The translations under genes were made by a program, and so were the position numbers. A stretch of 64,000 bases of DNA from Berkiella sp964496435 (lineage in GTDB: Bacteria; Pseudomonadota; Gammaproteobacteria; Berkiellales; Berkiellaceae). The notes below the pieces were generated by a model. It did no database searches. It was not told where the DNA came from and saw nothing but the letters and a program-made list of their open reading frames with translations. The stretch lies in contig CAZBZP010000010.1 of assembly GCA_964496435.1 (NCBI GenBank), positions 47,710 to 111,709 of the forward strand. Direction: 5' to 3'. Of this stretch, positions 34,273 through 43,627 are shown piece after piece (positions within the stretch are counted from its first letter, which is position 1; each line of letters begins with the position of its first letter).

Positions 34273-37200
34273 TTAGTGTGGCTTTGCTTGAGGCTTAGAT
34301 AATACTGGTGTTGGGGCTTCCTTTTTATTTGCTGATTTATCGCTCAATTGGGACTGACCTTCAAGTTGTGGCGTGAGAGAATGACGAGAACTAACCAAAG
34401 CGCGGGATTCAATTTCCTTATCAAGAGCGGCTTTGGTGCCTTCAAGAACTTCTTGAGTAAGTGCGACAGCTTGAGAAATACCACTTTGCATCACATACGC
34501 AACGCCAGAGCCTGTCAGACTTTCGCTCCCGCGATGCATAATTTGTTCTATTAAATGGGTATAAAGAGAAGTGCTTTGATTATCAATGCCAAGCTTGGCA
34601 TTCAAATCAGGCAAATATAATTCCGCTGCGGTTGTTGCTTGATAGATTTTGTTGACATTAGCAAGGATCTGATTCATAGCAAGAACCATGGCGACATAAT
34701 TGCCACTGTTGGCTAATTTTCCGATTTGGATATCTTGTTGAATGGTTACATATTCTGTTTGAACTGCTTCTCTTAGCATGATTAAATTATTACTGTTTTT
34801 TGGATCGCAAAAGGCCTTGCAAAGCTTCTCACAATTGTTTTGATCACTTACCATCGCGTAATACAAGGAAGAAATTGCAGTACCATTCTCGGTAGATCTA
34901 AAGCCCAAGCTCTGTGCTACTTTTTCTAAAAAGTTATTTTCTTTGTTATCCTTGTGCTCTAATGCGAGCCTGCCTAAGCCTAATTTATTAAATGGATTAT
35001 CTTCTTTATTTTTGGAAGGAAAACTTTGCTGAAATCGCTTGGTTGTTTCCTGCAAGGCATACATTTGCTGCATCATATCGAAAAATGCATTGAAGGTTTG
35101 TTCTTTAACCGCTTTATGCGTATTATCTATTATGATTTTATTTAGGGTTTTGTTATCAGTTCCTTCTTTGCCAGCGAGCCAGCCTGATACCGTTTGATAA
35201 GATATGACAGATGTTTCTTTAACAGCACTCATACCATAGCCGGTCAGGGAGCCTATTGCGCCCGCAGCAGCTGTAAGCCCTGTTTTATTCGCTGCGGCTT
35301 TACCAAGCCCAAGCAAGTATTCGCCCCAACCTTGCGCGGGTGTTTTTGCCTCAGACTTTACTTTATTATCAAGCGCTATAAAGTTTTTACTTTTCTTTTC
35401 TTTAGCATAATAGTCAAGAAGCTTGGAAGGGCCGGCAAAGGTATCTTCAATTGCCGTAGCTACTTTTTCTGAAAAATAGCTACTGACCACTTTCTCAAGT
35501 ACGCTAGGATTTGTTGTATCCAATTTTTCTCTATCATTAACTATTAATTCATCAAATAGTTTTGCAATAGCGCCAGGCATAAAATTTGATGTGCCCAAAT
35601 TAGCGATGGCTGAATTTGCTAATACAATAAATTGTTTTTCGTCTGCATTGGCTTTTGTAAAATAGGTGTCGCCAGGATCTTTTGCATTATGTGGCCTTTG
35701 AGGCGTGTTTAACATTGCGTTGAGTGAAGTGGAGAGAGCTGTTTGCAATGCTGCTAATTCTTGGTGCGTTAACCCAGAGAGTGGCTTTTTGTCAATGTTT
35801 TTAAAAGCCTTATCAAAGGTTTGTATGATGTCATTTGGGGCATTTTCTCTGGTTAATTCTCTTCTCATTTGTTCATAAAGTTGAGGGCTTATCACTTGGC
35901 GAATATTATTAAAAACGGGTAAGGCGCGTTTATCCCATTCTTTTGCGAACTGATTCAAAACAATTTGATTTATTTTTTCATGATGCGCTTTTTCTTCGCT
36001 AGGTTTAGGAGGCTTGGCTTTTGCTCTTTCATTGAGAACATCTTGATAAGCTTGTTCCCATTGTCCATTTCTTTTTGTTATGGATGTTCTTTCAGATTCA
36101 TTTTCAATTCGTTTGACTTTTTTGTCATTTATTCTCTTTGTTTGAGCCTCGCGCATTGCTTGGGCATAGTCTTCAGATAAAGCTTGTGCTTCAAGACGTG
36201 TTTTTTTCACATTATTAATTAAAGGATCAATAAGCGCTGGTAAGCGAGATTGTATAATTTGTCTTGCATTTTTTTTAACAAAATCCATAAAGCCAAGCCC
36301 AGATTTGTTTTGAGGATTATGTCCCATCATGGTATCAAGGTTTGGCAGTAAATTACTGATGTTGGCTAATCGTTGTTTTGATTCAATTTCTTCAAGGGCA
36401 CGAATATGAACACTTAATAGGCCAAAATAATTTTCAGATCCTTTGTGCTTATCAAGATTTTGACTTAGCGCTTGGAATTCTCTAAATAAAATATCTTTTG
36501 CCTTGGGGAAGTTGTTTGGATCTGGTTTGCCTTCGATAAACTTACTTTTAATTACATTTAAGGCATCAGGCTCCATATAAGAAATCTTAGCAAGTAAATT
36601 TGAAGCACTTTCATCATTCTCTGGCTTAACACCAAGTTCGATAAGCATATTGGTTAACATTTGTTTAAATTCAGGGTCGCTATGCAAACGCTTAAAGCCA
36701 AAACTTGTTAAAGAATCTTTAAAATCTTCAGGCAACTTTGAACCATGGTTTTCGTCGAAACGCCCAGCTGTTTCTTCAATCGAGTACATTTGTTTTGCAA
36801 AATCAACCAAGAGATCAAATGTTTCAGCACGAAGAATTTTGTCAAAAGCATCATTAACATGCTTATTTAATTGATCTTCGGTTTTACTTTTTTCAATATT
36901 ACTAATTAATTCATCTTGAACTTTGTTAAGCCCAAACTTCTCACGTGCGTAATCATATCCAATACCGAAGCTAAATATTGAAGCATCTGTTATAACAGCT
37001 TTGGCGCCACTGTATAGAGCAGAAAATGTCGAACTTTTTTGTTTGACGCGTTCAGCGGTTTTTTCTAAGGGAAGTGGTTCTAGTTCTTTTGAAAGTTTTA
37101 TTTGTTTATCAAGACCATTAATTGCAGGATCAAGCCATCCATTCATGGTTTTTGCGATGGTAGAAGAAACGATTTCTTTAAGTTTATCTACAAGTTGTCC

Positions 37201-37830
37201 ATCGGTTATATAGCTATTTGCAAATTTAATCGCATTTGCTCTTACATCGTTTAAATATCTTTTATCATCTCTTTCTTTTGCGCTAGCATTGAATAAATAT
37301 AAAATACGTTGAAAAAAAGTAATTTTACGTGGCCCAGGTATTTTCATGGCAGGCGGATATAGTATTTGTTTAATATTTTTTGCGTGTCTGGCTAATTGGC
37401 AGTTAAAAACCATGCTACTACTAAGGGGGCGTATTTGTAGTAGCCAGGATTTTCGCAAAGGATCAAGGTGAGCAAAATCACTAATATCTGTCGTTTGTTC
37501 TATTGCCTGTTGAATATTGGTTAATACGAAAGAAAGTGATTCTAATGTGGGAAGCTCTTTTTCTAATTCGCTTTGTGATTTATCAAATAAATAATTAAAT
37601 TGTTCATTTTGTGCTTCACTCATTGCTTTGGCAATAATATCTTTTAAATCACCTTCTTTGAGCAAGGCTAACAATTGGGGTAATCTTTTAATATTTTCTT
37701 GATAGATGCAGTCTTTGAGATGTTCTGTAAAGTATTTTTGATTAACGCTATCGATGGTTTCTTTTACTGACTTTTCATAAGCTTCATTTATTTGGTCTTG
37801 TAGAATATCACTTGGACCTTTAATACCCAT
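34273..37830 (-). CDS. Giant helical protein with internal duplication (1185 aa)
   Basis: No family recognised. Two long modules (about 320-505 and 900-1085) are related: QMYSIEETAGRF against QMYALQETTKRF, then SFGFKRL against KLGLGRL, ELGVKPENDESAS against SLGFRSTENGTAIS, and NYFGLLSVHIRALEEI against NYVAMVLAMNQILANV, in the same order. The middle is charged coiled coil (about 545-650). A Gly/Ala-rich, weakly hydrophobic segment (about 855-885, GLTAAAGAIGSLTGYGMSAV) could touch membranes. AGGTGG precedes the ATG. Size, helicity and lack of a signal peptide fit a host-directed effector; that is inference. Confidence 0.6.
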   Translation of the reverse strand: MGIKGPSDILQDQINEAYEKSVKETIDSVNQKYFTEHLKDCIYQENIKRLPQLLALLKEGDLKDIIAKAMSEAQNEQFNYLFDKSQSELEKELPTLESLSFVLTNIQQAIEQTTDISDFAHLDPLRKSWLLQIRPLSSSMVFNCQLARHAKNIKQILYPPAMKIPGPRKITFFQRILYLFNASAKERDDKRYLNDVRANAIKFANSYITDGQLVDKLKEIVSSTIAKTMNGWLDPAINGLDKQIKLSKELEPLPLEKTAERVKQKSSTFSALYSGAKAVITDASIFSFGIGYDYAREKFGLNKVQDELISNIEKSKTEDQLNKHVNDAFDKILRAETFDLLVDFAKQMYSIEETAGRFDENHGSKLPEDFKDSLTSFGFKRLHSDPEFKQMLTNMLIELGVKPENDESASNLLAKISYMEPDALNVIKSKFIEGKPDPNNFPKAKDILFREFQALSQNLDKHKGSENYFGLLSVHIRALEEIESKQRLANISNLLPNLDTMMGHNPQNKSGLGFMDFVKKNARQIIQSRLPALIDPLINNVKKTRLEAQALSEDYAQAMREAQTKRINDKKVKRIENESERTSITKRNGQWEQAYQDVLNERAKAKPPKPSEEKAHHEKINQIVLNQFAKEWDKRALPVFNNIRQVISPQLYEQMRRELTRENAPNDIIQTFDKAFKNIDKKPLSGLTHQELAALQTALSTSLNAMLNTPQRPHNAKDPGDTYFTKANADEKQFIVLANSAIANLGTSNFMPGAIAKLFDELIVNDREKLDTTNPSVLEKVVSSYFSEKVATAIEDTFAGPSKLLDYYAKEKKSKNFIALDNKVKSEAKTPAQGWGEYLLGLGKAAANKTGLTAAAGAIGSLTGYGMSAVKETSVISYQTVSGWLAGKEGTDNKTLNKIIIDNTHKAVKEQTFNAFFDMMQQMYALQETTKRFQQSFPSKNKEDNPFNKLGLGRLALEHKDNKENNFLEKVAQSLGFRSTENGTAISSLYYAMVSDQNNCEKLCKAFCDPKNSNNLIMLREAVQTEYVTIQQDIQIGKLANSGNYVAMVLAMNQILANVNKIYQATTAAELYLPDLNAKLGIDNQSTSLYTHLIEQIMHRGSESLTGSGVAYVMQSGISQAVALTQEVLEGTKAALDKEIESRALVSSRHSLTPQLEGQSQLSDKSANKKEAPTPVLSKPQAKPH

Positions 37831-37901
37831 GTAACACCACCTAAATTTAAAAAGGATTCCCCTTTACATATTCTTTAGATGTTATTGTTGTTAAATGGTT
37901 C

Positions 37902-38735
37902 TTAAGCGTGTAGCTGCAATTTGAAGCGATCGACGAAAAGTTGAAATGTTTCTTCGGGTGTCCAAGAACAGCCTAAGGGGTGAAATGTCTTCTTTTCGCC
38001 ATGAAAATCAGAGCCACCGGTGATAAGCCAGTTCTTTTTATGGGCGATATCAAGCCAGGGTTGCTCTTGTTTTAAGGAGAGGTGGCCATAATAGACTTCA
38101 ATCCCATCAAAAGGCATGTCTATTAATTTATCGATAAGCTTGCTTGGCTTAATGTAATGGGGATGTGCCAGCACGGCAAACCCACCTGCGCGTTGAATCA
38201 ATTCGATAGCCGCTTCCACGTCGCATTGAAAGCCGTGCACATAGCAGCGGCCTTTGTCGCCCAGATAACGGGAAAAGGCTTGTTTCATTGATTTGGCATA
38301 GCCTTTTTTCATCATTAATTTTGCGATGTGAGGCCGGCCAATAGAGCCTTCGCCAAACTCAGCCCTTAATTCTGCCATGGTGATTGGCATTTTAATCTTT
38401 GCCAAACGCTCTAATATCTTTTCATTTCTATTTTCACGTTCTTGTTGTAACTGTTGGCAAAAGCGAATTAAATCTGGGGATTGCAAACTGAAGCCATAAC
38501 CAAGGACATGGATTGAAGTTCTTTCAAGCTCGGTTGATATTTCAATGCCAGAGACAAGTGTTAAACCCAGATCTTTGGCTAAGGGAAGGGCTGTTTCATA
38601 GGCTGCGATGGTATCGTGATCGGTAATGCTCAATCCGCTAAGTTGTCTTTCCTTAGCCAGATTGAGCAAGTCGGGAACACTTAAAGTGCCATCTGAGAAG
38701 GTGGTATGACAATGACAGTCATTACGCACTAACAT
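37902..38735 (-). CDS. rnm: PHP-domain phosphoesterase, RNase AM type
   Basis: Polymerase-and-histidinol-phosphatase fold enzyme of the YciV/RNase AM family, a 5-prime to 3-prime exonuclease on short RNAs that also hydrolyses 3-prime,5-prime-bisphosphate nucleotides. Metal-binding motifs in order: HCHTTFSDG (8-16), ITDHDT, GIEIST, HVLGYG, GRPHIA, LAHPHY and GGSDFHG. 277 residues, normal. Its start overlaps the end of the EamA transporter gene by 14 bases, so the two are coupled. Confidence 0.92.
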   Translation of the reverse strand: MLVRNDCHCHTTFSDGTLSVPDLLNLAKERQLSGLSITDHDTIAAYETALPLAKDLGLTLVSGIEISTELERTSIHVLGYGFSLQSPDLIRFCQQLQQERENRNEKILERLAKIKMPITMAELRAEFGEGSIGRPHIAKLMMKKGYAKSMKQAFSRYLGDKGRCYVHGFQCDVEAAIELIQRAGGFAVLAHPHYIKPSKLIDKLIDMPFDGIEVYYGHLSLKQEQPWLDIAHKKNWLITGGSDFHGEKKTFHPLGCSWTPEETFQLFVDRFKLQLHA

Positions 38736-39666
38736 CTACATTTGAACTCTTAATTTCAGGAGCAAAATTATTGGAAAGTTCTTCTTGGTAGAAGAGCGCC
38801 AGCCCAATGGAGAACAATACCATAGAGGCAAAGAAGTGCCAGGTAATGACTTCGTTTAAGAAGTACCATCCAAATAGGGAGGCAAATAATGGCGTAACCA
38901 AACCAGCCAGGGACATAAAAGTAGCTGAAAAGCGCTTTAAGAGGTAGCCATAGAGGTTATAGCAAACCACGTTGGAGATTAAGGTCATCCACAGTGTGCA
39001 TTCAATAAAGGGGGCATACTTGCCGCTCACAACAGGGAATGGTGCCCAGGCTTCACCGCTCATATAGGAATGAAACAGTGCCAACACGCCACCAATGAGC
39101 ATACTAAAGCCATTGGCCATGATGGGAGTATAACGATATTCGTTGATGATTTTTTTCAATAAAATCCAGCCATAAACGCTAGAGAACACAGCAATCACTA
39201 AAGCAAGCTCTGCTCTAGAGAAAAACAGTAAATCTTTAGCAAGCTCGGAGGAGCTAGAATTGGTAAACAAAATCGGTGTTAAGCCAACAAAGCCAATACA
39301 AAGCCCTATCCATTTCTTTGGCGTTAAGCGCTCATTGAGCAACCAAAAGGCAAAAAGGGCAGCAATAAAGGGTGATAAGCTATAAATGAGGCAGGCTTTA
39401 GCCGAGCTCATGTATTGGATACCCCAGATTTCAGCGATATTGGTAATATAAATGCTTACTAAGCCGAGAATAACCAAGGGTAGTATATGAGAGGTTTTTA
39501 TCTTAAAAGCCTTACGGTTAAAGATAAACTGGTGTGTTAACAACAAGATCCCAGCTATTGTCATTCGTGAGCCTATTAAAAAGAAGGGCTCAGAAAATTC
39601 TAAGGCAGTTTTGCTTAAGGTAAAAAGACTGGCAAACAGCGCAAATAGAAGAATGACTAAGGGCAC
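38722..39666 (-). CDS. EamA/DMT-family transporter (314 aa)
   Basis: Ten-helix drug/metabolite transporter with two EamA repeats; the hallmark LSPFIAALFAFWLLNERLT and its counterpart VTPLFASLFGWYFLNEVIT end each half. GTG start at 39666 with AGGAG about ten bases upstream. Substrate cannot be assigned; family members export amino acids, sugars or nucleotides. Overlaps the rnm gene downstream. Confidence 0.88.
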   Translation of the reverse strand: MPLVILLFALFASLFTLSKTALEFSEPFFLIGSRMTIAGILLLTHQFIFNRKAFKIKTSHILPLVILGLVSIYITNIAEIWGIQYMSSAKACLIYSLSPFIAALFAFWLLNERLTPKKWIGLCIGFVGLTPILFTNSSSSELAKDLLFFSRAELALVIAVFSSVYGWILLKKIINEYRYTPIMANGFSMLIGGVLALFHSYMSGEAWAPFPVVSGKYAPFIECTLWMTLISNVVCYNLYGYLLKRFSATFMSLAGLVTPLFASLFGWYFLNEVITWHFFASMVLFSIGLALFYQEELSNNFAPEIKSSNVDVSA

Positions 39667-39935
39667 TTTCTCGATACTCCTAACGGTTTTTTATTTTCGA
39701 AGTTTTGAGTCACAAGACCATTTAGGTTAGCCGTATACTCTCTCAGGGCGGATAGTACCCCCTTGTGGCTTAAATTGGTAGTTTTTTTGCGTTAAATTAC
39801 TATCTGAATAACTTAGTTTTGATTATAAAAATACCGAAAATGGGCGCGATAATATGGCTATTTAGGTATGACGTTTTGACCCTGGCGCTTGTTTTGTTGG
39901 AACGCAAAACGCTAAAGGCATAAGCGGATGACAAA
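39667..39935. other. Intergenic region between EamA gene and tRNA-Pro terminator
   Basis: About 270 bases with no open frame of note. TTTTTGCGTTAAATTACTATC-like AT-rich sequence could hold the EamA promoter on the minus strand, but no clear pair of hexamers is evident. Confidence 0.35.
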
Positions 39936-39975
39936 AGATTTTGTAAGCTTTCGCATAGCGAAAGCAACAAAATCT
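39936..39975 (-). terminator. Long two-tier hairpin downstream of tRNA-Pro
   Basis: AGATTTTGT pairs with ACAAAATCT outside a perfect GCTTTCGC/GCGAAAGC stem. Read on the minus strand it follows the tRNA by two bases and ends in TCTTTTGT, a probable terminator. Confidence 0.75.
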
Positions 39976-39977
39976 AA

Positions 39978-40054
39978 TGGTCGGGGTAACAGGATTTGAA
40001 CCTACGACCCCTGCGTCCCGAACGCAGTGCTCTACCAGACTGAGCTATACCCCG
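39978..40054 (-). tRNA. tRNA-Pro (anticodon CGG)
   Basis: 77 bases with encoded CCA. The acceptor stem CGGGGTA pairs with TACCCCG; the anticodon stem CTGCG/CGCAG closes the loop TTCGGGA, giving anticodon CGG. The T arm has GGTTCAAATCC. It reads CCG codons. Confidence 0.96.
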
Positions 40055-40076
40055 AATTTATCTTTGTATTTTAACT

Positions 40077-40165
40077 TTATGCAGCGTTAGCTGCGCCCAT
40101 CCCAAAACAGTCATGTACTGGGATGTACACTCCTGTTTTGCGAGAGCTTGCTGCCTTGCCTAAAG
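40077..40165. repeat. Palindromic interspersed repeat, copy 3 (between tRNA-Pro and ispB)
   Basis: The core at 40104-40139 pairs AAAACAG with CTGTTTT and TGTAC with GTACA. Compared with copy 1 both arms have changed together (CCCC/GGGG to AAAA/TTTT, TGCAC/GTGCA to TGTAC/GTACA), which shows that pairing is conserved. It is followed by a GCCTTGCCTAAAGCTAAAAT tail. Confidence 0.65.
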
Positions 40166-40209
40166 CTAAAATACATTGATAAATGTTTGAATTTTAACTT
40201 TAGGCAGCT

Positions 40210-41333
40210 TCAATTTACTCTTTTAATCGCAAACTCTGCCAACTTAGCCATTGCATCTTTATATTCAGATGCTGNNNNNNNNNNNNNNNNNNNNNNNNNN
40301 NNNNNNNNNNNNNNNNNNNNNNNNNNNNNNNNNNNNNNNNNNNNNNNNNNNNNNNNNNNNNNNNNNNNNNNNNNCTTTTAATCGCAAACTCTGCCAACTT
40401 AGCCATTGCATCTTTATATTCAGATGCTGGTAATATTTTTAAGGCATCGATTGCCATCGCAACTTCATTTTGTGCTTGCTTCATGGTGTAATCAACGGCA
40501 CCACAAGACACAATCGCTTTTTGAATTAATTCAATATTTTCCGTGCTACCCGTTTTAATGGCGTTTCTGATTAAGTCTGTCTCATCTTTTGAAGCATGCT
40601 TTAGCGCATAAATCAAAGGTAGGGTGGCTTTGCCTTCACTTAAATCTGAGCCGATATTTTTGCCCCAACTTTCATTGGTTGCCTGGTAATCTAGCACATC
40701 ATCCACTAATTGAAAGGCAATACCTAAATGTCTTCCATAGGCTGCTAAGGCTTGTTGTACTTCCACAGATTGTTTGGCTAAAACGGGCCCTAACTGTGCC
40801 GCTGCTTCAAAGAGCTGCGCGGTTTTATATTGTATAACTTTAAAATAACGCGCTTCATCTAAATCAGCTTCAAAGCGGTGTGCAAGCTGCAACACTTCAC
40901 CTTCAGAAATAATATTGGTGGTATCCGCTAAAATGCGCATGCATTCCATGTTGTTGATGGTTACCAGCATCTGAAAGGAGCGTGAATATAAAAAATCACC
41001 GACTAAAATTGCTGTGGGGTTATCCCACACCCGATTCGCTGTTAAGCGGCCGCGACGTAGTTTTGAATCATCGACCACATCATCATGTAACAAGGTGGCG
41101 CTATGAATGAATTCGATAATGGCTGCCATACTGATGGCTTTTTCAAGCGGAGCAGCGCAAGCTTTAGAACTTAGTAGAACAACTAAGGGACGAACGCGTT
41201 TACCGCCACTTTCAATAAGGTAATGGCTGATTTTGTTAATCACTTCAACCTGAGATTCTAAACAACGAATAATTGCTTCATTCATTGCCTGAATTTCAGT
41301 ACTTAACAAAGCTTGGATCTGCGCAAAGGCCAT
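40210..41333 (-). CDS. ispB: Polyprenyl diphosphate synthase (IspB), interrupted by assembly gap
   Basis: Makes the long isoprenoid tail of ubiquinone. Two Asp-rich motifs are present, LLHDDVVDDS and LVDDVLDYQ, with GGKRVRP near the N terminus. A run of 100 N (40275-40374) breaks the frame, but it is flanked by identical 55-base copies. If the gap is collapsed to one copy the gene reads through to a natural end FAIKRVN and TGA at 40210-40212, giving 322 residues, the normal length. It is divergent from rplU, as in most gammaproteobacteria. Confidence 0.93.
40220..40429. other. Assembly gap: 100 N between identical 55-base copies
   Basis: Bases 40220-40274 and 40375-40429 are identical; the 100 N between them are a placeholder. 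This is the signature of two contigs overlapping by 55 bases that were scaffolded but not merged, not a biological duplication. Confidence 0.93.
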
Positions 41334-41427
41334 ATATAGGTACTAATTATTTAAAGACTGCTTTTTACAACGTTGAGCCCCTAAAGGCAAGAGCACGACC
41401 TTTTTCACATTGTTTGGAGTATAGAGC

Positions 41428-41457
41428 TTGATTAATCCTTTCACCTTAACGTAAAAT
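41428..41457 (+). promoter_or_regulatory. Probable sigma-70 promoter of rplU-rpmA
   Basis: TTGATT at 41428-41433 and TAAAAT at 41452-41457 with an 18-base spacer, about 55 bases before the rplU start. Confidence 0.5.
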
Positions 41458-41511
41458 TGCTGCCCTTACCTATGGATTGTAGGTTTCCAGTTTTTATCGA
41501 GGAGCAAAAGA

Positions 41512-41832
41512 GTGAGTACTCAAACTGCCTATGCAATTATTTCTGCTGGCGGCAAGCAGCACCGCGTCAAAGTGGGCCAACGTTGCAAACTAGAATTACT
41601 AGCCGGAGAGCCAGGGGAGTCAGTTGAATTAGGTAATGTTCTACTCCTTGCTGATGGCGACAATATCAAAGTTGGCGCGCCTTTCATTGAGAAGGCCAAA
41701 GTAACGGCTAAGATTTTATCTCATGGTCGTGGTGATAAAGTTACCATTATCAAAATGAGACGTCGTAAAGGTTACAGACGTAAGCAAGGCCACAGACAGC
41801 ATTTTACTGAAGTAGAAATTACAGGTATTTAA
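41512..41832 (+). CDS. rplU: 50S ribosomal protein L21
   Basis: 106 residues. GTG start at 41512 with GAGGAG at 41499-41504. Family signatures AIISAGGKQHRV and the C-terminal RRRKGYRRKQGHRQ segment that binds 23S rRNA. First gene of the rplU-rpmA pair. Confidence 0.97.
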   Translation: MSTQTAYAIISAGGKQHRVKVGQRCKLELLAGEPGESVELGNVLLLADGDNIKVGAPFIEKAKVTAKILSHGRGDKVTIIKMRRRKGYRRKQGHRQHFTEVEITGI

Positions 41833-41877
41833 TTTTGGAATGGCTACATAAGATAGCCAACAATAAGGGGCACAGTC

Positions 41878-42150
41878 ATGGCACATAAAAAAGCCGGTGG
41901 TAGTACAAGAAACGGTCGTGATTCAAATCCACAATATCTTGGGGTTAAAGTTTACGGCGGCCAGTTAATACCAGCGGGTAGTATTATCGTTCGCCAACGT
42001 GGAACCAAGTTCCATGCAGGTAACTTTGTAGGCATGGGCAAAGATAACACCCTGTTTGCAAAAACATCAGGTCGCGTTGAGTTCACAGTAAAAGGCGCGA
42101 AATCACGCCATACTGTAAACGTGATCCCTGAAGAAATTCAAACCGCTTAA
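41878..42150 (+). CDS. rpmA: 50S ribosomal protein L27
   Basis: 90 residues. The start MAHKKAGGSTRNGRDS and the conserved GSIIVRQRGTKFHAG segment are unmistakable; the N-terminal tail reaches the peptidyl-transferase centre. 45 bases after rplU. A terminator separates it from obgE. Confidence 0.98.
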   Translation: MAHKKAGGSTRNGRDSNPQYLGVKVYGGQLIPAGSIIVRQRGTKFHAGNFVGMGKDNTLFAKTSGRVEFTVKGAKSRHTVNVIPEEIQTA

Positions 42151-42165
42151 AAGTAGTTTGATATG

Positions 42166-42192
42166 AAAAAACCCCGTTATTGGGGTTTTTTT
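42166..42192 (+). terminator. Terminator/attenuator between rpmA and obgE
   Basis: AAAAACCCC, loop, GGGGTTTTTTT. It probably ends most rplU-rpmA transcripts and lets only some reach obgE. Confidence 0.85.
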
Positions 42193-42199
42193 ATTTTAG

Positions 42200-42234
42200 G
42201 CAACAAAGCCTAAATTTAAAATGAGGCGAGTATT
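42200..42234. repeat. Tail fragment of the palindromic repeat family
   Basis: The sequence GCCTAAATTTAAAATG followed by CGAGTATTG closely matches the right end of repeat copy 1 (8732-8759). Only the tail is present. It carries the ribosome site (GAGG) of obgE. Confidence 0.5.
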
Positions 42235-43302
42235 GTGAAGTTTGTAGATGAAGCCATAATAAAAGTACATGCCGGAAAGGGAGGCGATGGCTCTGCGAGT
42301 TTTAGGCGTGAAAAATTTGTGCCACTGGGTGGACCTGATGGTGGCGATGGTGGTCGTGGCGGCAGCGTTTACCTGCTAGCCGACTCAGGCATGAACACCT
42401 TGATAGATTTCCGCTATCAAACCCAATTCAAAGCCGAACATGGTGGCAATGGCGCTAAACGTCAGTGCACCGGCGCAGACGGCGAAGATTGCGTAATCAA
42501 AGTGCCAGTAGGCACTCAGGTTCGCGATCTGCATACTCAAGAAATTTTAGGCGATTTAGTAACGCCTGGTATGCGCTTGATGGTTGCAAAAGGCGGACGT
42601 CGCGGATTAGGCAATATCAATTTTAAAAGTTCGACCAATCGTGCACCAAGGCATACAGTGCCAGGTGGTGAAGGCGAATCTCGCGAATTACAATTAGAAC
42701 TAAAATTATTGGCTGAAGTGGGGTTGCTTGGTCTACCCAATGCAGGTAAATCAACACTTATTTCTGCTATTTCCAGTGCCAAACCTAAAGTGGCGGATTA
42801 TCCTTTTACGACGCTCTATCCTCATTTAGGGATTGTGGCGCTCACAGGGCAACGACGTTTTGTGGTTGCTGATATTCCTGGGGTGGTGCCAGGCGCTGCG
42901 CAGGGTAAAGGTTTAGGTATTCAATTTTTAAAGCACTTAAGCCGCACAACACTATTACTGCATTTAGTTGAACTCATGCCGCTTGATGAGAGCGATCCTG
43001 TTGATAATATCCGGGCCATCGAATATGAATTAGGTGCTTTTAGCGAAGACTTATTAAAGAAGCCTCGTTGGTTGGTATTTAACAAAACAGATTGCTACAC
43101 CCCTGAAGCCGCCGCCGCCCGTATTGCTGACATTATGCAGCGTTTGGGAGATAAGACCTCTTATTATGCAATTTCAGCCTTGGCTAAAAATGGCACAGCA
43201 GCCTTGTGTGAAGATGTGATGAAGTATTTGCAAAGTCAGCCAAGAATCTTTCAGGTAATGGAAGAAGAAGAGCTAGAAGAGGAAATTGAAGAAGTGATTT
43301 AA
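42235..43302 (+). CDS. obgE: Obg GTPase (ribosome assembly and stress)
   Basis: 355 residues. GTG start at 42235 with GAGG eight bases upstream. The N-terminal Gly-rich Obg fold (MKFVDEAIIKVHAGKGGDG through about residue 158) is followed by the G domain: P-loop GLPNAGKST, switch FTTLYPHLG, DIPG and NKTD. A Glu-rich C-terminal tail is present. Acts in late 50S assembly and growth control. Confidence 0.97.
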   Translation: MKFVDEAIIKVHAGKGGDGSASFRREKFVPLGGPDGGDGGRGGSVYLLADSGMNTLIDFRYQTQFKAEHGGNGAKRQCTGADGEDCVIKVPVGTQVRDLHTQEILGDLVTPGMRLMVAKGGRRGLGNINFKSSTNRAPRHTVPGGEGESRELQLELKLLAEVGLLGLPNAGKSTLISAISSAKPKVADYPFTTLYPHLGIVALTGQRRFVVADIPGVVPGAAQGKGLGIQFLKHLSRTTLLLHLVELMPLDESDPVDNIRAIEYELGAFSEDLLKKPRWLVFNKTDCYTPEAAAARIADIMQRLGDKTSYYAISALAKNGTAALCEDVMKYLQSQPRIFQVMEEEELEEEIEEVI

Positions 43303-43351
43303 GGGCGGACATGAAGTCCGCCCCTACAAGAATAACGTATACGCTATTCTT
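43303..43351. terminator. Two hairpins between obgE and rpsT
   Basis: A perfect 8-bp stem GGGCGGAC/GTCCGCCC at 43303-43323, then a near-perfect palindrome AAGAATA...TATTCTT at 43328-43351. They lie between convergent genes and may end both transcripts. Confidence 0.6.
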
Positions 43352-43360
43352 GCCCAGTCA

Positions 43361-43627
43361 TTATGCAGCTAATGCCGCGATGTGCTTATTCAAACGGCTT
43401 TTATGACGAGCAGCTTTATTCTTATGGATAAGGCCCTTGCTAACCATTTTATCGATAGTAGAAACAGCAGATTTGTATTCAGTCTTAGCGCTGTCCACAT
43501 CTTTCTTTTCAATTGCAGCTAATACACGCTTTATAAAGGTGTTCATACGGGAAAGCTGCCATTTGTTTTCAATACGATGTTTCTCAGCTTGGCGAGACCG
43601 TTTCATCGCTTGTTTAGTATTTGCCAA
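43361..43627 (-). CDS. rpsT: 30S ribosomal protein S20 (TTG start)
   Basis: 88 residues beginning MANTKQAMKRSRQAEKHR and containing GLIHKNKAARHKSRL. The start is a TTG at 43627 with GAAGGA about nine bases upstream; the Escherichia coli gene also starts with TTG, where S20 autoregulates through it. A longer open frame exists upstream but runs into murJ and is not coding. Divergent from murJ. Confidence 0.96.
   Translation of the reverse strand: MANTKQAMKRSRQAEKHRIENKWQLSRMNTFIKRVLAAIEKKDVDSAKTEYKSAVSTIDKMVSKGLIHKNKAARHKSRLNKHIAALAA

Noticed and set aside
40148..40433. Plus-strand open frames crossing the N run
   Set aside because: They consist largely of undefined residues and are antisense to ispB.
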